Below are positions 1 through 13,504 of a stretch of 64,000 nt of DNA, piece by piece. Source of the stretch: Vespa crabro (taxonomy: Eukaryota; Arthropoda; Insecta; Hymenoptera; Vespidae). Numbering within the stretch: the stretch's first letter is position 1; every line of letters starts with the position of its first letter. Location of the stretch: the NCBI RefSeq assembly GCF_910589235.1, contig NC_060957.1, positions 5,264,162 to 5,328,161 of the forward strand, in the 5' to 3' direction. The translations under genes were made by a program, and so were the position numbers. A model generated the notes under the pieces. That model saw nothing but the letters and a program-made list of their open reading frames with translations. It was not told where the DNA came from and did no database searches.

Positions 1-108
1 GCTATTTAAAAATTGATCTCGCAAACGATCAAGCTCAGGATCAAATATTTATGTATAGTACTCATTCTCTTGGGAAATTTCTCCAGGATTGAATTACTAT
101 GTAACCAG

Positions 109-293
109 AGGATCTCCAAGTATTCAAAAGTAATCTTGAAAAAGCGTCATTGTGTGATTCTTTTGATCAGAGCCGGGAAGGATTACAGAGAGAAAATTCC
201 GATGGTGGTGCCGAGTTACGAGTTCACGACGACGACGCGGGATCAGTGAGCGTCGCGACGCCCGCCGGTGAAGTTGGTAAAAGCGTGCACTAA
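109..293 (+). CDS. Candidate last coding exon of an unidentified gene
   Basis: A possible splice acceptor ending in AG at 107-108 (context gtaaccag) opens a reading frame that runs from 111 to a TAA stop at 291-293, about 60 codons. The start of this frame reads DLQVFKSNLEKASL and the end reads SVSVATPAGEVGKSVH, with a charged middle (RVHDDDAG). The frame is closed just upstream by a TAA at 103-105 that overlaps the proposed acceptor, so the exon must be spliced to something left of the window. GC content is higher than in the DNA around it, and residue composition looks protein-like. I do not recognise the family. A different frame is also open here from 13 to 249 with a less convincing, intron-like start. 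The call is inference from splice context and composition only; the exon could instead be untranslated. Confidence 0.38.
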
Positions 294-2404
294 TCGGTCA
301 AACTTTTCACATAGTGAACGTTCGATACATTGCGGACATTTCTCTTCGTTCTTTTTTTGAAGAGAAGAAATGAAAAAATATGGACAACAAAGGGATACAA
401 GAAACGAAGTAAATCTTTTTGAAACATTTGTTCATCTTTTTATTGTATTTTTTCGAATATAAGTTCCTCGATTACGCGCGATATCAAGTGAACCGCGCTC
501 ACGCGCACGATTATGGGGCTAAATGGGGGCTGATGGACATTTTCGAGTGACCTTGTCCCTCAGAAGAGAACCAGCGGCGGGCCCAGTTTATTGTAAAATG
601 GAGACTTCCGCAAGATTTCGACAGCTTAAAACCGTCAAACTCAGCTGTGAGGCTATGTATCGTCTCGACATCAGCTTCAAGCCGCCGCAACTACTGCAGT
701 GGGTACAGTAAACATGCAAATGCACACGACATTTTCTCTCTTCTTTCGAGATTTTCTTTATCCTTTTGAACGCGTCATTTTCATATTCGTAATAAAGAAG
801 AAAACAAGAAAAAAGAAAAGAGAATATATTCATTTTTGTTATTATATGTAATTTTTGTTAGACATATTATTTTTTTCTTGTTTATCAAAGTGATCGAACG
901 ATGATCTTAAATCTTTTTATTACATATTACAAAATTAATTAAACGTTTCTATTCTTGATATTACGTGGGTAAATATTTTTCTCTTTTATTTGGATATTTC
1001 TTTTATTCTTTTTTCCTCTTTCTCGTTGAAGTTAAAACAAAAATTCCTTCTCCTTTATAGACTTTCTAATGCCGTCGACTTGCTCGTAATGTTCGTCACG
1101 TAAGCCATACCCTTTTTGCAGCGAATAAAATTTAATCCTAAGGGGTGCAAGTAATACGGGTTATAAATGGGGATGAAGGAAAGAACGATCCTTTCCAAGG
1201 CTACCACAGAATCCTTGTGGATGTAGTCGTTATCTAACTTTACGATCATCGTCGTGACATTGTATTGGTGTAGATTTAGTACTAATAGAGGTTCAACGCA
1301 AAACTATGTTTTTTCTGGACTAGAAATAAAACGGGTTATTTATTCGGCCATGAGTTTTTCTTTGATGCTTTCAGATTTATTATAATTCGATTTTCTGATC
1401 ATTATGTGAATGTAATCGCAAAATAATATAGAATGTAAAATTTAAATGGAAAGGTTCGTTGATTTATTAACAAAATTTGTCTAAAAAATCGATAATTTTC
1501 TAAGGAATATCGAATTTTTTTTCCAACAGACAGACGCCAATTTCATTTAATATACTATTTATTGTTAGATCTCTCGCGAGTCTACGTGAAACGCTAATTC
1601 TAAAACTTTCGTGCATCTTCTCAAGGGGAAAAGCGTCGTAATTAGGGCAGAGCATTGCCTGAGAAAAACGACCTTCGTGCGTGCATTTCGATCGATCTCA
1701 ACGAATGTTTCTTTTAAGGTATATATGCTTATATATGCTTAGGGTGGTCATTAGATATACGACCTTGTTTTGTTTTTGCTATACTTCGCTGTTTCTTCGC
1801 ATAATTAGAAATCTAAAATTCGTCCGAAATATTTCGCTCGATGAAATTTTCTATCGGGAAATTAGACTTTCTTTCATTTTTTGTCTTTTACTTTCTTCGG
1901 CATATTAGTTTTCATGATTCGATCGCAACAGGTTCTATCACAAACACATATATATATATATTGGGATATGCTTTTCACTTAGTTTGTATTAAACTAAAGA
2001 AGCTCTTCCTTGTCGATAAATATGGTCGTTCTTTATTTTATGCGATATGTCGTTGAATTTTTCATTTGTTTCAAGTTTAAAAAGAAAAAAATAATGAGAA
2101 AAAGAGGAAGTTCAATGGTATGATAAAATTCGAAAAATCGACTCGTTTTCTTTTATATTGATTTTTTTTAGATCATAAATTTGACCGTCACGTGTTGGAA
2201 AATATCCGTTCGCAAAAATTCGATGAACGTCACTGTTCATCGTGAGAGAAGAAGACAGTGATTTTTCCTGCTTTTAAAGCATCCATCACTCATCCTCCTA
2301 TTAAGTCTCAAATATGGAAATCAAAATCTCTTTGTCATTAGGTGAAAAATCGTTTTTCTTGATATGATTTAAAGTTGAATAATTGATCGCTTTTATAGTT
2401 CTGG

Positions 2405-2438
2405 TCGTCGTTGTCGTCGTCGTCATCGTCGTCGTCAT
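2405..2438. repeat. GTC/CGT trinucleotide repeat
   Basis: An imperfect run of GTC units broken by one TTG and one ATC. It is GC-richer than its surroundings. It has no link to an open reading frame that I can support. Confidence 0.7.
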
Positions 2439-3925
2439 ATAAAAATCGGCCGTCGCCGAATAAAATGGATTTGATTTGCTATAGAAAACGATTCACTGCG
2501 ATTCCCGATAATAGTTTCCAGTGAGCGTACGATTTTGCATTGATGCATCTACAAGTTGAATCGTTTTCTGGTACCATCGCGTTCATTCCTTTTAGGCAAA
2601 TTTCGAAACGAAGTAATTTTATATTCCTTAAACATGAAATTTATACGATCGATCTCACTAAATATCTTGGTTTCAATATATAAGTTTAACATATTTTTGA
2701 TATCCGATAGAACGATGTTGCATTTTGAAGAATACCTTCGAAATAAAATGTACGGTGGGTGATTTCGTACATTGGCACAATGAATTCAGTGAATCGTTAA
2801 TAGCAATCTTTTCCCTTTAAATGTTCTTTAAAAAAAAAAAACGATGTATTATTCAGTAACTTTATTATAATAAAAAAGGAAACAGGAAAAAGAAATTTTA
2901 GGAATATACCCTTATTGTATATCTACGTATCAAATGAAACTTTTACGTCGAGTTAAATCTATCGTGGGTCATCTAAAAATATGTGTAACCGCAGATTGAT
3001 TTATTACTATTTCTTAAAGCCTGGCATGTTTAAGAAACATCACGCTATAGGTAAAACAAGAAAAGGGCATAGCTAATTAAGAAATATATTTATATGATAT
3101 ACATCATTATATTTCACTCACTCATTTTCTTTCTTTTTTTTACGTTATTAAGATTAAAAAAGGTACGTGGGTTTTACGTTACCCGTAGGTTGAACGATGC
3201 AGGCCATGAATTCCTAGGAGGATAATACTAAAGTTTAAGTCGAGTAGACGAGAACGTCAGGTTCGAGGAAAATTTTCGAGAATTCACTACACCGTCAGAA
3301 CTTCAATACGAACAGCTGCATGTAAATTCGTAAATCGGTAAATCCAATCTATGTTTTCTTTGTCGAAACTCTTGTTATACTGTCCGAATTTTATGTCTTC
3401 TACGAGTTTTTTACTTCATATCACCTTTATGAATTTTATTTAACTCCTCGAAAAATTTACTCCGTCGTTCACACTCATTTTACTGTATGCTCTCGTATGT
3501 TATCTTTACGTCATGTTATACTTTTCATAGGATCTTCCACAATTTTAAAAACATTTTTATTTTAATCTTGATATTTGTGTATTTTGTTCATGTTCCTTTC
3601 AATGAAATTTTATATTCTTTTGAGAGAAAGAATTTTTTTCGAAAAGATTTAGTTTTTTTCTTTTTCTTTTTTTTCGAAACGCAGCTTTTAATTAACTTGC
3701 GTGTTTACGCTATGTCTCTTTTTTTATCTAAGTAATCTATAGATACTTTGCATACGATCTTGCCACAAGGGATGTATATCTAGAAGTGGAGAGGTTATAT
3801 GGAGATGTTATATGAAGCAGATAGTCCACGTTTCGTGGTTATATCTGATGTTCACGAAGGAGCCAGTGAAATGCGCAACGTGACCGAGCTTATTCGTCTT
3901 TGTACATTGAAATATGTCTTCGCTT

Positions 3926-3979
3926 TCCTCTACTCTCTCTCTCCTTTTCTCTCTCTCTCTTTCTCTTCCTCTCCTTCTA
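3926..3979. repeat. CT-rich microsatellite
   Basis: Pyrimidine-only or nearly pyrimidine-only tract of CT and CTT units. Confidence 0.75.
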
Positions 3980-6900
3980 GGGATGTACTTAATTGACTGT
4001 AAAGAAACAAAGAAATTTCTTAACCGCTTAAGCGAACCTTATGGGCAATCGGTGAAGGTATTCAACCTCGAATTAATTAAATTCTTCGTCTCAATGTGTT
4101 TCATCGCAGCTTAATTGCAAGATAATTGATTTTAATTAGAACGACGCATAATATGAAACATTCGTTTCATCGATTTTTCGTTTCTTTTTCATTGATAGAT
4201 ATCTACATATACACCAATCTTCTCGAAATAGATTAAAATTTTTCTGACTATTTTTGAAACAGGAAAAAGGAAACATCTCGAGTTTTCATTCAAAAATATA
4301 TGTGGATATACTTCTGTGGTATATATCATCGACGATATTTTTCCTTCCTTTTTTTTCTTTATTTTCGTTCCAATCGATGAGATGGATAGATACCATCATG
4401 AAATGAAAAGAGTATTTTTCGGTAATTAAAATGACAAGTATATTTTCTTACGAACAGAAGATTCCTTTTAATCCTTCAATCGTTACTTTAATTAATTAAA
4501 TTATACATTTAATAATATATAATTGATTAAATATTATTTTTTTAAATAGTCAATTCGTTGAAATTCTACTGAATATCAGAGAAAATTCATTGAAAAACGA
4601 GTGGATATGCATTCACTAGATGAACCTATAAGAGATATGTACGTTACAATTAACAAAGGATGCAGCATAAATCTTATATGGATATATGCACGTATTTAAA
4701 TGTAAACATTTGCATATTTTGAAAGAGGAAATATACACGTACTGTTTCTATCGAAAGCCGTCCCATTTCTCATTGATTCTTTTATCAAAAATCAGTTCTT
4801 TGATACGTCTGAATATATCAATAGAAAATAAAGAAATAATATCTCCCTTTTCTAAAACAGGAAGATCCTTTAATTTATTTATAATAAAATTTGTTCGTAG
4901 AATCGAAAGTTTTTAAACTGAGACTGAAACAAAGACGTCATTTTTATTTCATATTTCACTTATTGTTAGGCTTCTCATGTAACTACGGAAAATGTTCATT
5001 TTTAAACCTTTGTGCACCTTCGTAACATCATCGATATAAAATTATACGAAGAGATATAGACGTCGCTAATTAAAAATGAATCCGCTAATTATGCGGCCAT
5101 TCGTAAATAAGCAACAATCATTAGTTTACCTTTTTCGTCCTTTTTTCTTATTTTAACGTACACGTTAAAAATTACATTGATAATATATTTTTTCATACGT
5201 TATAGTATAAACAAAAAGAATATTATGTAAATATTGAATACCGTATAATAATTCGGATAACGTATAAATCTAACAATTATGATAAAAAATTATTTCGAAA
5301 GAATAAATTGTATTACTTATTACTTGATTAAGAGTCAAATACAAAAGCTTCGAATGTGTCCCAGTAAAAAGTCAAATATTTGTACAAATTTATTTCGATA
5401 ATCAACGAAATAAAATATTGAAAATTTAATTCATGTCGATTAATTGTCACAATTGTCAAAATCCAAAAAAATTGAAAGATCTCATAGTATAAAAACAAAA
5501 ATTTATGAGCGATTTATGTACATCGAACTTTTCCTGTAGTTTATTTCATTTTATTCTATTCGTTCCATCGTCTATGAACAGAATTATATCGTAAAAGAAA
5601 CGGTAAGTTCCAATTCAAGAGTATGTGCATTCAGTTCGAGACGTCATCCAATTGTATATTTGTTACTTCACACTCACATTCAATACTCAACACATAGCAA
5701 CGTTAGGAAGAGTGAACTAATAACACAAAGTCGTTTCTATCGCCGGAAATAAACCAAAGTACAAGTACGTTACTACTCATGGAATTTTATTACTCGGTTT
5801 TACTACCATATAATGATGAAAACTTTTTGATAAATACTTTCTGCATTCCATTAAATGCGGCACTTTTATAAATATCGAATATCGTTATCTTTAAAAAAAA
5901 AATAAAAAATCATAAATGATATAATATTATGAAATAAAAAAATCATAAATTTGCTCTAAAGAAGGGATGAGTTTTTTTTTTTTAAAGTGTAAAATGGAAA
6001 ACAAAAATGTAAAATGGAACAAAAATAAAACTAATAGAATATTTAACAATTTTGTTAACAAATTTTATACCGCGTTAATATTTTACCATATTCATTGTAT
6101 ATAATTGCCTGTAGATATCAAATTTTATAATATTCTATTATGGATATTCTACTACGAAAAATGTGAAAGAATAGAATAATATATGAAATTTGTTCTTTAT
6201 TTCTTTTGTTTGCAATGTACATTTACGCTCGATTTTTCATGTACGACTCTTGAAAAAAGCGATCTCGATGTAGGTGTCGAAAATACGTCATATTTTCTTG
6301 ACGTTACCTTGAAAGAATTTAATTCAATATAGGATCGTATGTTGATATCTGACATGTATTCATGCAGGTAAGAACAGGTTTTTGCCAAACGTGAGATTGC
6401 ACCAGATGGCACACACGCGATATACGCATCGCCTTGAACTCCAAAATTTCTATTGTTTGACAAGATCTATTAGTCGCGATTTCAATGCACGTCAAAGCTA
6501 TGACCGAAAATGATTTTGATTGTTATTAACGTGAGTTTTAATTTTGTTGTGTGCCGTCTTATCCTATTTATTAGAACTTTGATTCTTATTTAAATTGCTT
6601 TGTATGTGAATAGCCGACCAATAGTGTTGGCAACATGAATACCGAGCTAAAATTGCTTGGTTAAAATTATCGTAAGTGGAATGGTACTATGATTATGTAC
6701 TGTAATGTAACGATGGATTGAAAGAAATAATGTATTATTCTTATATATATCCAGTAACGTTCAATAAGGATGGGCTTCCGTTGCACAATAACAATGTGAC
6801 GAAGAAAGTGGTTAGTGTTTCTTTTTCATTCATTAAATCATATGAGTAATTTTTTTTCAAGATCATGGATCTTGTAATTCTTCTCCTATAATTCATCTCC

Positions 6901-7681
6901 TGTAATTCATCATCTTATCCTCGAATTCATTAAGTTCTTTGAATAACGCGAATATTCTACATGCTTGTATACGAATGATATATCATCAAGAATTATCGGC
7001 TGGATAAGAACGACTTCTTTGCAATTCTCAAAAATCTTGAAAAGATTCGTACATCATGACGAGTATAGTTGGCGAGCTCGAGTCTTACTATCTCAGAAAT
7101 CATATAGAATTTTAAACGACTTAAAGTTGAGAATTACATAGCACGTCACGCCATTCTCATATATTTCTCTTTCGCAAGTTAGTATCGATGAACATTATTT
7201 GAGAATGTCCTAATCTGAGTACGCTCGTTAAAACTTTCGATCGATTTTTTCTTATCCTAATTTTCATATCTAATCGATTTCTAATACCATCTACAAAGAA
7301 AGATTCAAGAAATGTGATTAGATCGGATAATCTTCCATAAATTTGTCAGGAACATGAGTATTTTCGTCTACATTCGTGGTAATAAACTCTCCAGAAACTT
7401 TTGATCATTGTGCCAAGTAAGGTTTATTACCTTATCAAAAAGATAAGATTGTATAACCTTTAATAATTTTTGTATCTTTTCACAAAAATTAACTAAAAGA
7501 TTCACGTGTAAAAAGAAAAGAAACGAGCAGTTTTTATTTTACGTCTGATAATTTTCTAATGTCAGCTTTCTTCCTTTGAAAAAAAGAAAATAATAGGAAA
7601 GAGATATTCGAGCATACAAACTGTAACTCGAAAGGGTCAAAGCTTGAGAATGCTTCGAAAAGGATAGAATAAAGACGAAAG

Positions 7682-7683
7682 GT

Positions 7684-7723
<40 letters not shown>

Positions 7724-7728
7724 GTGTA
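7682..7728. repeat. TG dinucleotide repeat
   Basis: Run of TG units with a few TATG interruptions. It creates a spurious open frame rich in Cys and Val that continues to 8043, which I do not accept as a gene. Confidence 0.9.
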
Positions 7729-9344
7729 AGAAAGGAGACGTTGTTTTACTCTTATCGCGATTTTCTATTGTTCTTTTGCAAAATTGAGAACTGCATAAAC
7801 ACTTTTAAGTATATAAGCCAGTCAGAAACAAAGAAAGAAAGAGAGAGAGGAGGAAAGAAAGAGACAGAAATGAGATACAAAGATATTAAGCTCTTTCTGC
7901 GTTATTCGTGTAACACATTAGTCCGTTCTTATTTCTCAACCATTGCAGCAAGTAAAATGGATAAATTTAAACGCACATACCACTCGACTTTGTTTCATGG
8001 AAGTCAACCTTCCTTCCTTTTTACTCAGCCCTTCGAAAAGTAACATCGAGCTCAAATGAATAATGCAATGTTCCATTTACGCTAAGACGTGTGTATATAC
8101 GTTTTCCAATTTTCATCGTGAGGAAGAATGGTATGTCATGTTTAAAGGAAAAGTATAGATATACTGACTTATAAAAATAATCGTACATGCTCGAGAATAT
8201 GTTAAAATGTGCCGATCGGGCATATGTAAGAATAATAAAGAATATTCAGAAAGCATTTGTCAGCATTTTTTATTTAAATTTTTATTTCAACAATCTTTTA
8301 AGTCATATAACAATTTGATCTCTCTTCGATTATTCATAATTTCAGGATATTCTTTATTTCTTTTGGAAGAAATTTAAATAATGTCAAAAAGCATATATAC
8401 ATTTTTATGAACGTAATCTACATATGTGAAAACTCGTTGTAGTTTTCTCGTATACGTTATTTCGCATATACATATACGTCTGTCTTCACTTTGGCAAAAA
8501 TATTTTATTCTTGATAGCTTTCGATCCACATTGCTATCATTGTCCAGTACTTTTATGACAGTAGAAAGATCAATCGAGTAATGCATTTCTGTTAGATTTC
8601 ACTTCGAGATATTTACTATGAATTTTTTAAAAGTCAGTTATTCGACGAATGCCGAATATTCATCATTCTTTATTACCAATACGTATGTTTTTTTATATCC
8701 TTTCCCATTTGAAAATTTTTCGAGTTCGCAAATCATTCAAGGAAACAACCGTTGACATTAAGAGATTACATAGGAATAAATATATCTTCTACTGCTTATA
8801 AAAATTTCTAAAAAATCCACTATCACTTTTACCGCTTACCTCTTCTTTGTACTTTTAGTTAGAATTTTAAAGTTTAACGGTACACTTTATCTCGAGATGT
8901 GAGGAGCTTAGAAAGTGTAGAAAAATACGGATGAAAATCAATGAAAGTTTTGCGATAAAAAAACAGAAAAATTCTCTGAAAGATTCTTCGCGTATTTTCA
9001 AAAAAGTTCTAAATTTACTTTAACGAGAAGGAGGAATTCCTTGTAACTGCTTGAAAAATCATATTCATATTTTATCGGAAAGCACTTACATACTCATCGA
9101 CTATCTTGTATTATGTTTCTGTCAGCATCTACAGAAAAAAAAGGTAAAGAAAAAAAATAAAATAAAAAAGAAAAAGAAAAGATGTTAAACAAGAGAAATG
9201 GAAAAGAAACTTCAAATACTTCTTAAATTTTAATAGGAAAAGGATTAAACAAAAAAGAAAAAGAAAGTTCCAACTCTTTTTAAATTTCAAAAGAAAAAAT
9301 CATATACCCAACCATTGCCGTTAGAACTTTACATTAGTTTCAGT

Positions 9345-9404
9345 AAAAAAAAAAAAAAAAAAAAAAAAAAATAAAAAGAAAAAATAAAAATAAAAAGAAA
9401 AAAT
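9345..9404. repeat. Poly-A tract followed by A-rich tail
   Basis: About 27 consecutive A residues, then A-rich sequence with TAAAAAG units. This could be the tail of an old retroposed sequence, but I see no element body to its left and no target-site duplication. Confidence 0.8.
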
Positions 9405-9797
9405 CGACTGCGTTTCCAGTTCGGATGTTATATTGTACAGATATATATAAGGGTAGTAATAACTCTGTGTTCGTTGCATTTTTCACGAGCGATGATAGTG
9501 TATCGATCTCGCATGATAGTGGATGCCATTTGCAGCTGCTACCGAACTTCTTTCCAGTAAACTAGTTTATCCTACTTTCGACGTAGCATACCACCTCTTT
9601 CGATCAAGCCTTTTTGCGTTCTTACAAAACGTCCTTCTTATTCAAGTGAGTTTTACTTATTGTCGGTCATACTGACGAACACCACAGCCGCTTGCAATGA
9701 ACATATCGTATCGATCGATAGATAAAAGTTGGCTTTTTCCATATGGTGTTCTTTAAGCGATAAACGATATTAATTATGCATCTTTGAAAAAGAAAAG

Positions 9798-9820
9798 GAG
9801 AGAGAGAGAGAGAGAGAGAA
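9798..9820. repeat. GA dinucleotide repeat
   Basis: Short uninterrupted GA run. Confidence 0.85.
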
Positions 9821-11093
9821 AGATCAATTTTTCATCTAAAAAAATACATAGATAATAAATAAGAGAATTAATATTTTTTTTATCTTTTGTTATAATTATA
9901 ATGATTTATTTTTATTTTAACTACTAATGATCAATTAAATGAACTTTGCGGATTTTCATTGGGTCAACTATCAGATTGCAAATTACGATGAGTTGGCAAA
10001 AACAGTTCTAACAACATGTTGTTAATTAAACTTTATAGTAATTAATTTGATAACGAATAATAAGATTGGGCTTCAAAAGTTATTAGTCGAAATATCAAAT
10101 CGATATTCATCTACGCTTTACAACCCGTTATTCTCAAAATAATTGATTATTACGGAATTTAAATATCGTTGGCCCTCATACCTTTTAGTAAGTTCGTTTT
10201 ATAGTAAGAATGAAAAAAATGATTATATACGAAACGTTCGCGTTTTGTAAAGGTCGAAAAATATCTGCTTTCGGTATAGTCGCGGATGTTTATTCTAGCG
10301 CGATCACATGCCTCCAAAAATTCCTATACCAAAAATATCACGTGAGGTAATCCCTATGCACGGAACGGCTTTCAAGATGTTTTTCGATTATGTCGTTTAA
10401 AATTAAAAGCGTTTAAAATTGAAACCATTATATAGAGATATATTAAAAAGAATAAGAGAAATATATAAAAAAAAAGAAAAGAACGAATTTTGTACATGTA
10501 TCTAAAAAAAGTAATCTCAGTAAAACCATTAATTAATTTATACAAAAGCTTGTGCGACAAAATTTTTTTGGTCAAATCTTTTTTTTTTTTATTTTATTTT
10601 CTTTTCTTAATTTATTCTTCGAACGTGAATGAATTAAATTATCAAAAGCAAGCAGGTTATTCGAGGAACACAAACGAACGAAATTTCGCGCGTTCCCGAG
10701 AATCGAGGCGGGAAAACGATCGATTAAATTCCATGGCACACCGATAACACGATGACGAGTTACCGCAGAAACTCTCTCTTTCTCTCTATATATTTGTGTG
10801 TGAGTGTATATATATATTGTTCTACTGTTCGGAAATGATTCCGATCGTCGAAAGGGAATACATTATACACTTTGCGCTAACATAATAGAGGAATGAATGA
10901 ATAAGAGAAAGATAGACGGATATTTTCAGAGTGTGTGTACATGTATGCATGTGTATGGGAAAGAGGGGGAGAGAAAGAGAAGTAAGCACAATTTGGAATG
11001 CTGTCCATTAGAAAATGTAAATGTGTTTCGTAATTCGAATTCGTAATATCATTCGACTACTGTGTATTTCTTCATCGATTTATAATACATTCC

Positions 11094-11095
<2 letters not shown>

Positions 11096-11133
<38 letters not shown>
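11096..11133. repeat. AT dinucleotide repeat
   Basis: Uninterrupted AT run of about 38 bp. Confidence 0.9.
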
Positions 11134-11134
<1 letters not shown>

Positions 11135-11362
11135 AATGAACGTACAAATATTTCGTATGTTAATCTAACAAAAAAGGAAGTAGATTAGTAAAATATGGTA
11201 AACATTCGATTAAAGATTTCACTCATTAATAAAATGTTCATATATCGTTAAAGAAGATGTAGACAAATTTATAGACAATTATTTAAGGGGCCTCCATTTA
11301 TTGTAATTTATTATAAAAATTTTACATAAAAAAATTCATTTTATTTATGTCTTTTATGGTTT

Positions 11363-11363
<1 letters not shown>

Positions 11364-11434
<71 letters not shown>
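11364..11434. repeat. Long GA dinucleotide repeat
   Basis: About 65 bp of pure GA followed by imperfect GA-rich sequence. It produces mirror open frames of Glu-Arg repeats on one strand and Ser-Leu repeats on the other, neither of which is a gene. Confidence 0.92.
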
Positions 11435-12964
11435 CAAATAGAGAGAAAGAAAAAGAGAGAGAACGAAAGAGCGAGAGAAGAAACAGTTCTATAGATAAAT
11501 ATTGTATGTGTGAGTTTCGTTTCTTCGTGTCGTGAAGACTTACAAAAGTTCGTTCGTGCTTGTTGGAATTAATGTTTTCGTTGTCCAATGATAAATCGTT
11601 GAAGCGAGAGAAAAAAACAAAATAAAAGATATGATTGAACGACCGTATTTTATTCCGTATAATCGAGGATTTTGGTCTTTGTTGTTTAAGTCGTAATTCA
11701 ATGAATCATCGACCGCTGAAAGGTGCTGAAATTTTTATTACGGGATCATCCTCATCCATTTGCCATTGCTTTTTAATCGAATTATATTCTTACATCAAAC
11801 ACAAACAAAGAATCTAGTCTTTAACAAGTACCGCTACTTTCTTTTAATTAATTCATCTTTGTGTTCTTTAATGGAGCATTATCGATCGTTCATTTTCCTA
11901 CCACGTTCTATTTTATTTATTGTATATATATAATGCTATAATCGATATATACATATAAAATATTGTTATTTATATCTTTCGTATGACCCGTTTCTCAATA
12001 GTAATTCATTTCGATTTCTACGCCGCGCTCGTCCATCTCTAATTGGCCTAATTTGCTTACAAAGTTACGTTAAGTCGCCAAGCTTAAGAAGAGGATTGTT
12101 CTATGTACACTCTATGGGCGACAAAACTCGGCACTGTGAAAAATCGACTCTTACTACTCTACTAGTACAAAGAAATGATGTCAGTGGTACGAGAATCGAT
12201 TGTCATTAACAAAAGACCGTATTATTATGCGCGTGAGTTTATAAATACAAAACGTTTCAAGCTCAACATAACGGAATCATTCGTTCTTTCGTGAAAAAAG
12301 AATAGAATGTATTTTAAAATGTAAAAATAAATTTGATAAATGCGACCTTGATAGCTCGAGAATGTACAAATGAATAGAAAGAAAACGAAAAGAAAACGAA
12401 AAGAAAAATATGGATATCGAAGAGCACTATAATTCAACAGGAATGAAATTTATAATTTTCTTTTCCTATAACGTTACATTTCAAATATAACAATATTTTG
12501 TCAAAACTCTTTTTCTCTTCTTCTATTTCTCTCTTTTCCTTTTTCTTTTTTATGTACTGAGCCGATAATCAAAAGATATTAATTCTTTCTTCGTTAGTCG
12601 TCGAAAGTTTATTCATGCATGTCTATTTGTGCATTCAAACAAAAATAAAGTTTATTGGATAATCACCCAAATTGTTTGCCAATCGTAAGACTCACGAGTT
12701 TATTTATGGTACGTAGAACGATGATTTTATTGTCGACCTTCAGTTCGTCCATTGTTATGTAAAATAATATAATTTCACGGCGTTCTAACAAATTTATATT
12801 TTTGCGATTCAAATAAAAAAATGTAGATATATAGATATAATTAGCTTAAGGTAAATTATATCATTTTTATTCTAAATTTATGTTGCAACAAAATTTTAAT
12901 AGAGAACCGAAGATGAATACAAAGGCAGCAATTCATTTTGAATTTTTATTACTTTTCCCGCCTA

Positions 12965-12965
12965 C

Positions 12966-13037
<72 letters not shown>
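12965..13037. repeat. Long TA dinucleotide repeat
   Basis: About 73 bp of TA with two C interruptions near the ends (tatacata). Long perfect TA runs of this kind are self-complementary and prone to length change. Confidence 0.92.
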
Positions 13038-13039
<2 letters not shown>

Positions 13040-13179
13040 TAGGTAGGCGGGAAATTTCTTTTTTATTGGAATAAGATTACAAGGTGTTCTTGATTAAAAT
13101 CGTTTTATTAAAATAGAAAGAATAAATGTGAAATAAAATTTTGTATAAATAATTAATTAATTTTTGATATAACTTACAG

Positions 13180-13504
13180 ATCGTTGAGCATTGGAGGAAA
13201 GCAAGTGGAAGCTATCGAGCGTGCAAGAGACGGTACAGCTTGCGCTTACAGCGCTTATCATAGCACAAAAGGAATTCCTGCAAGCGCGAGGGGTCATCGA
13301 GAGGAACTTTCGATAGCCATGCGGGTTCTTGGCTCTGGTTATCTTACTACCTGCCTGCAAATCAAATATTACCGTCAGGATGATCAGAGTCATTGCGAAT
13401 GGGGAGCGAGATTGCATTGTATCGAGCTCGATTGTACAAGCGTTGAAGGGAGACTTGTTACTGTCGATCGAGAAACTTACAGAAAGCTTGGTATAGAATC
13501 ATAG
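13180..13504 (+). other. GC-richer island, possible exon, frame unclear
   Basis: A 325-bp block that stands out from AT-rich surroundings. On the plus strand an acceptor-like cttacag at 13173-13179 opens a frame to a TAG at 13502-13504. A second acceptor-like AG at 13187-13188 opens a different plus frame that ends with a TAG at 13309-13311 and reads as an amphipathic helix (VQETVQLALTALIIAQKEFL). The minus strand also has open frames across the block. More than one frame being protein-like on both strands means I cannot choose; an untranslated or non-coding RNA exon fits equally well. No protein family recognised. Confidence 0.35.

Larger units (their letters stand above)
294..13179. other. 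Gene-poor AT-rich stretch with microsatellites
   Basis: Nearly 13 kb without a reading frame I can defend. The open frames here are short, low in complexity, or have no splice context that joins them. A GC-richer piece at about 500-710 follows the candidate last exon and could be 3' untranslated sequence. The rest is typical of insect intergenic or long-intron DNA: AT-rich, with simple repeats listed separately. Confidence 0.6.

Noticed and set aside
523..711. 62-codon plus-strand open frame in a GC-richer patch
   Set aside because: No motif or splice signals; more likely untranslated sequence after the left-edge exon.
6197..6463. 88-codon minus-strand open frame
   Set aside because: No recognisable motif, no splice context, and composition like the surrounding intergenic DNA.
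7684..8043. A 119-codon open frame starting with Cys-Val repeats
   Set aside because: It begins in the TG microsatellite. The rest lacks motifs, splice context or codon bias.
11322..11588. Open frames of Ser-Leu and Glu-Arg repeats on both strands
   Set aside because: They are the two readings of a GA microsatellite and have no other protein-like sequence.
12880..13074. Open frame with Tyr-Ile repeats
   Set aside because: Reading of a TA microsatellite.
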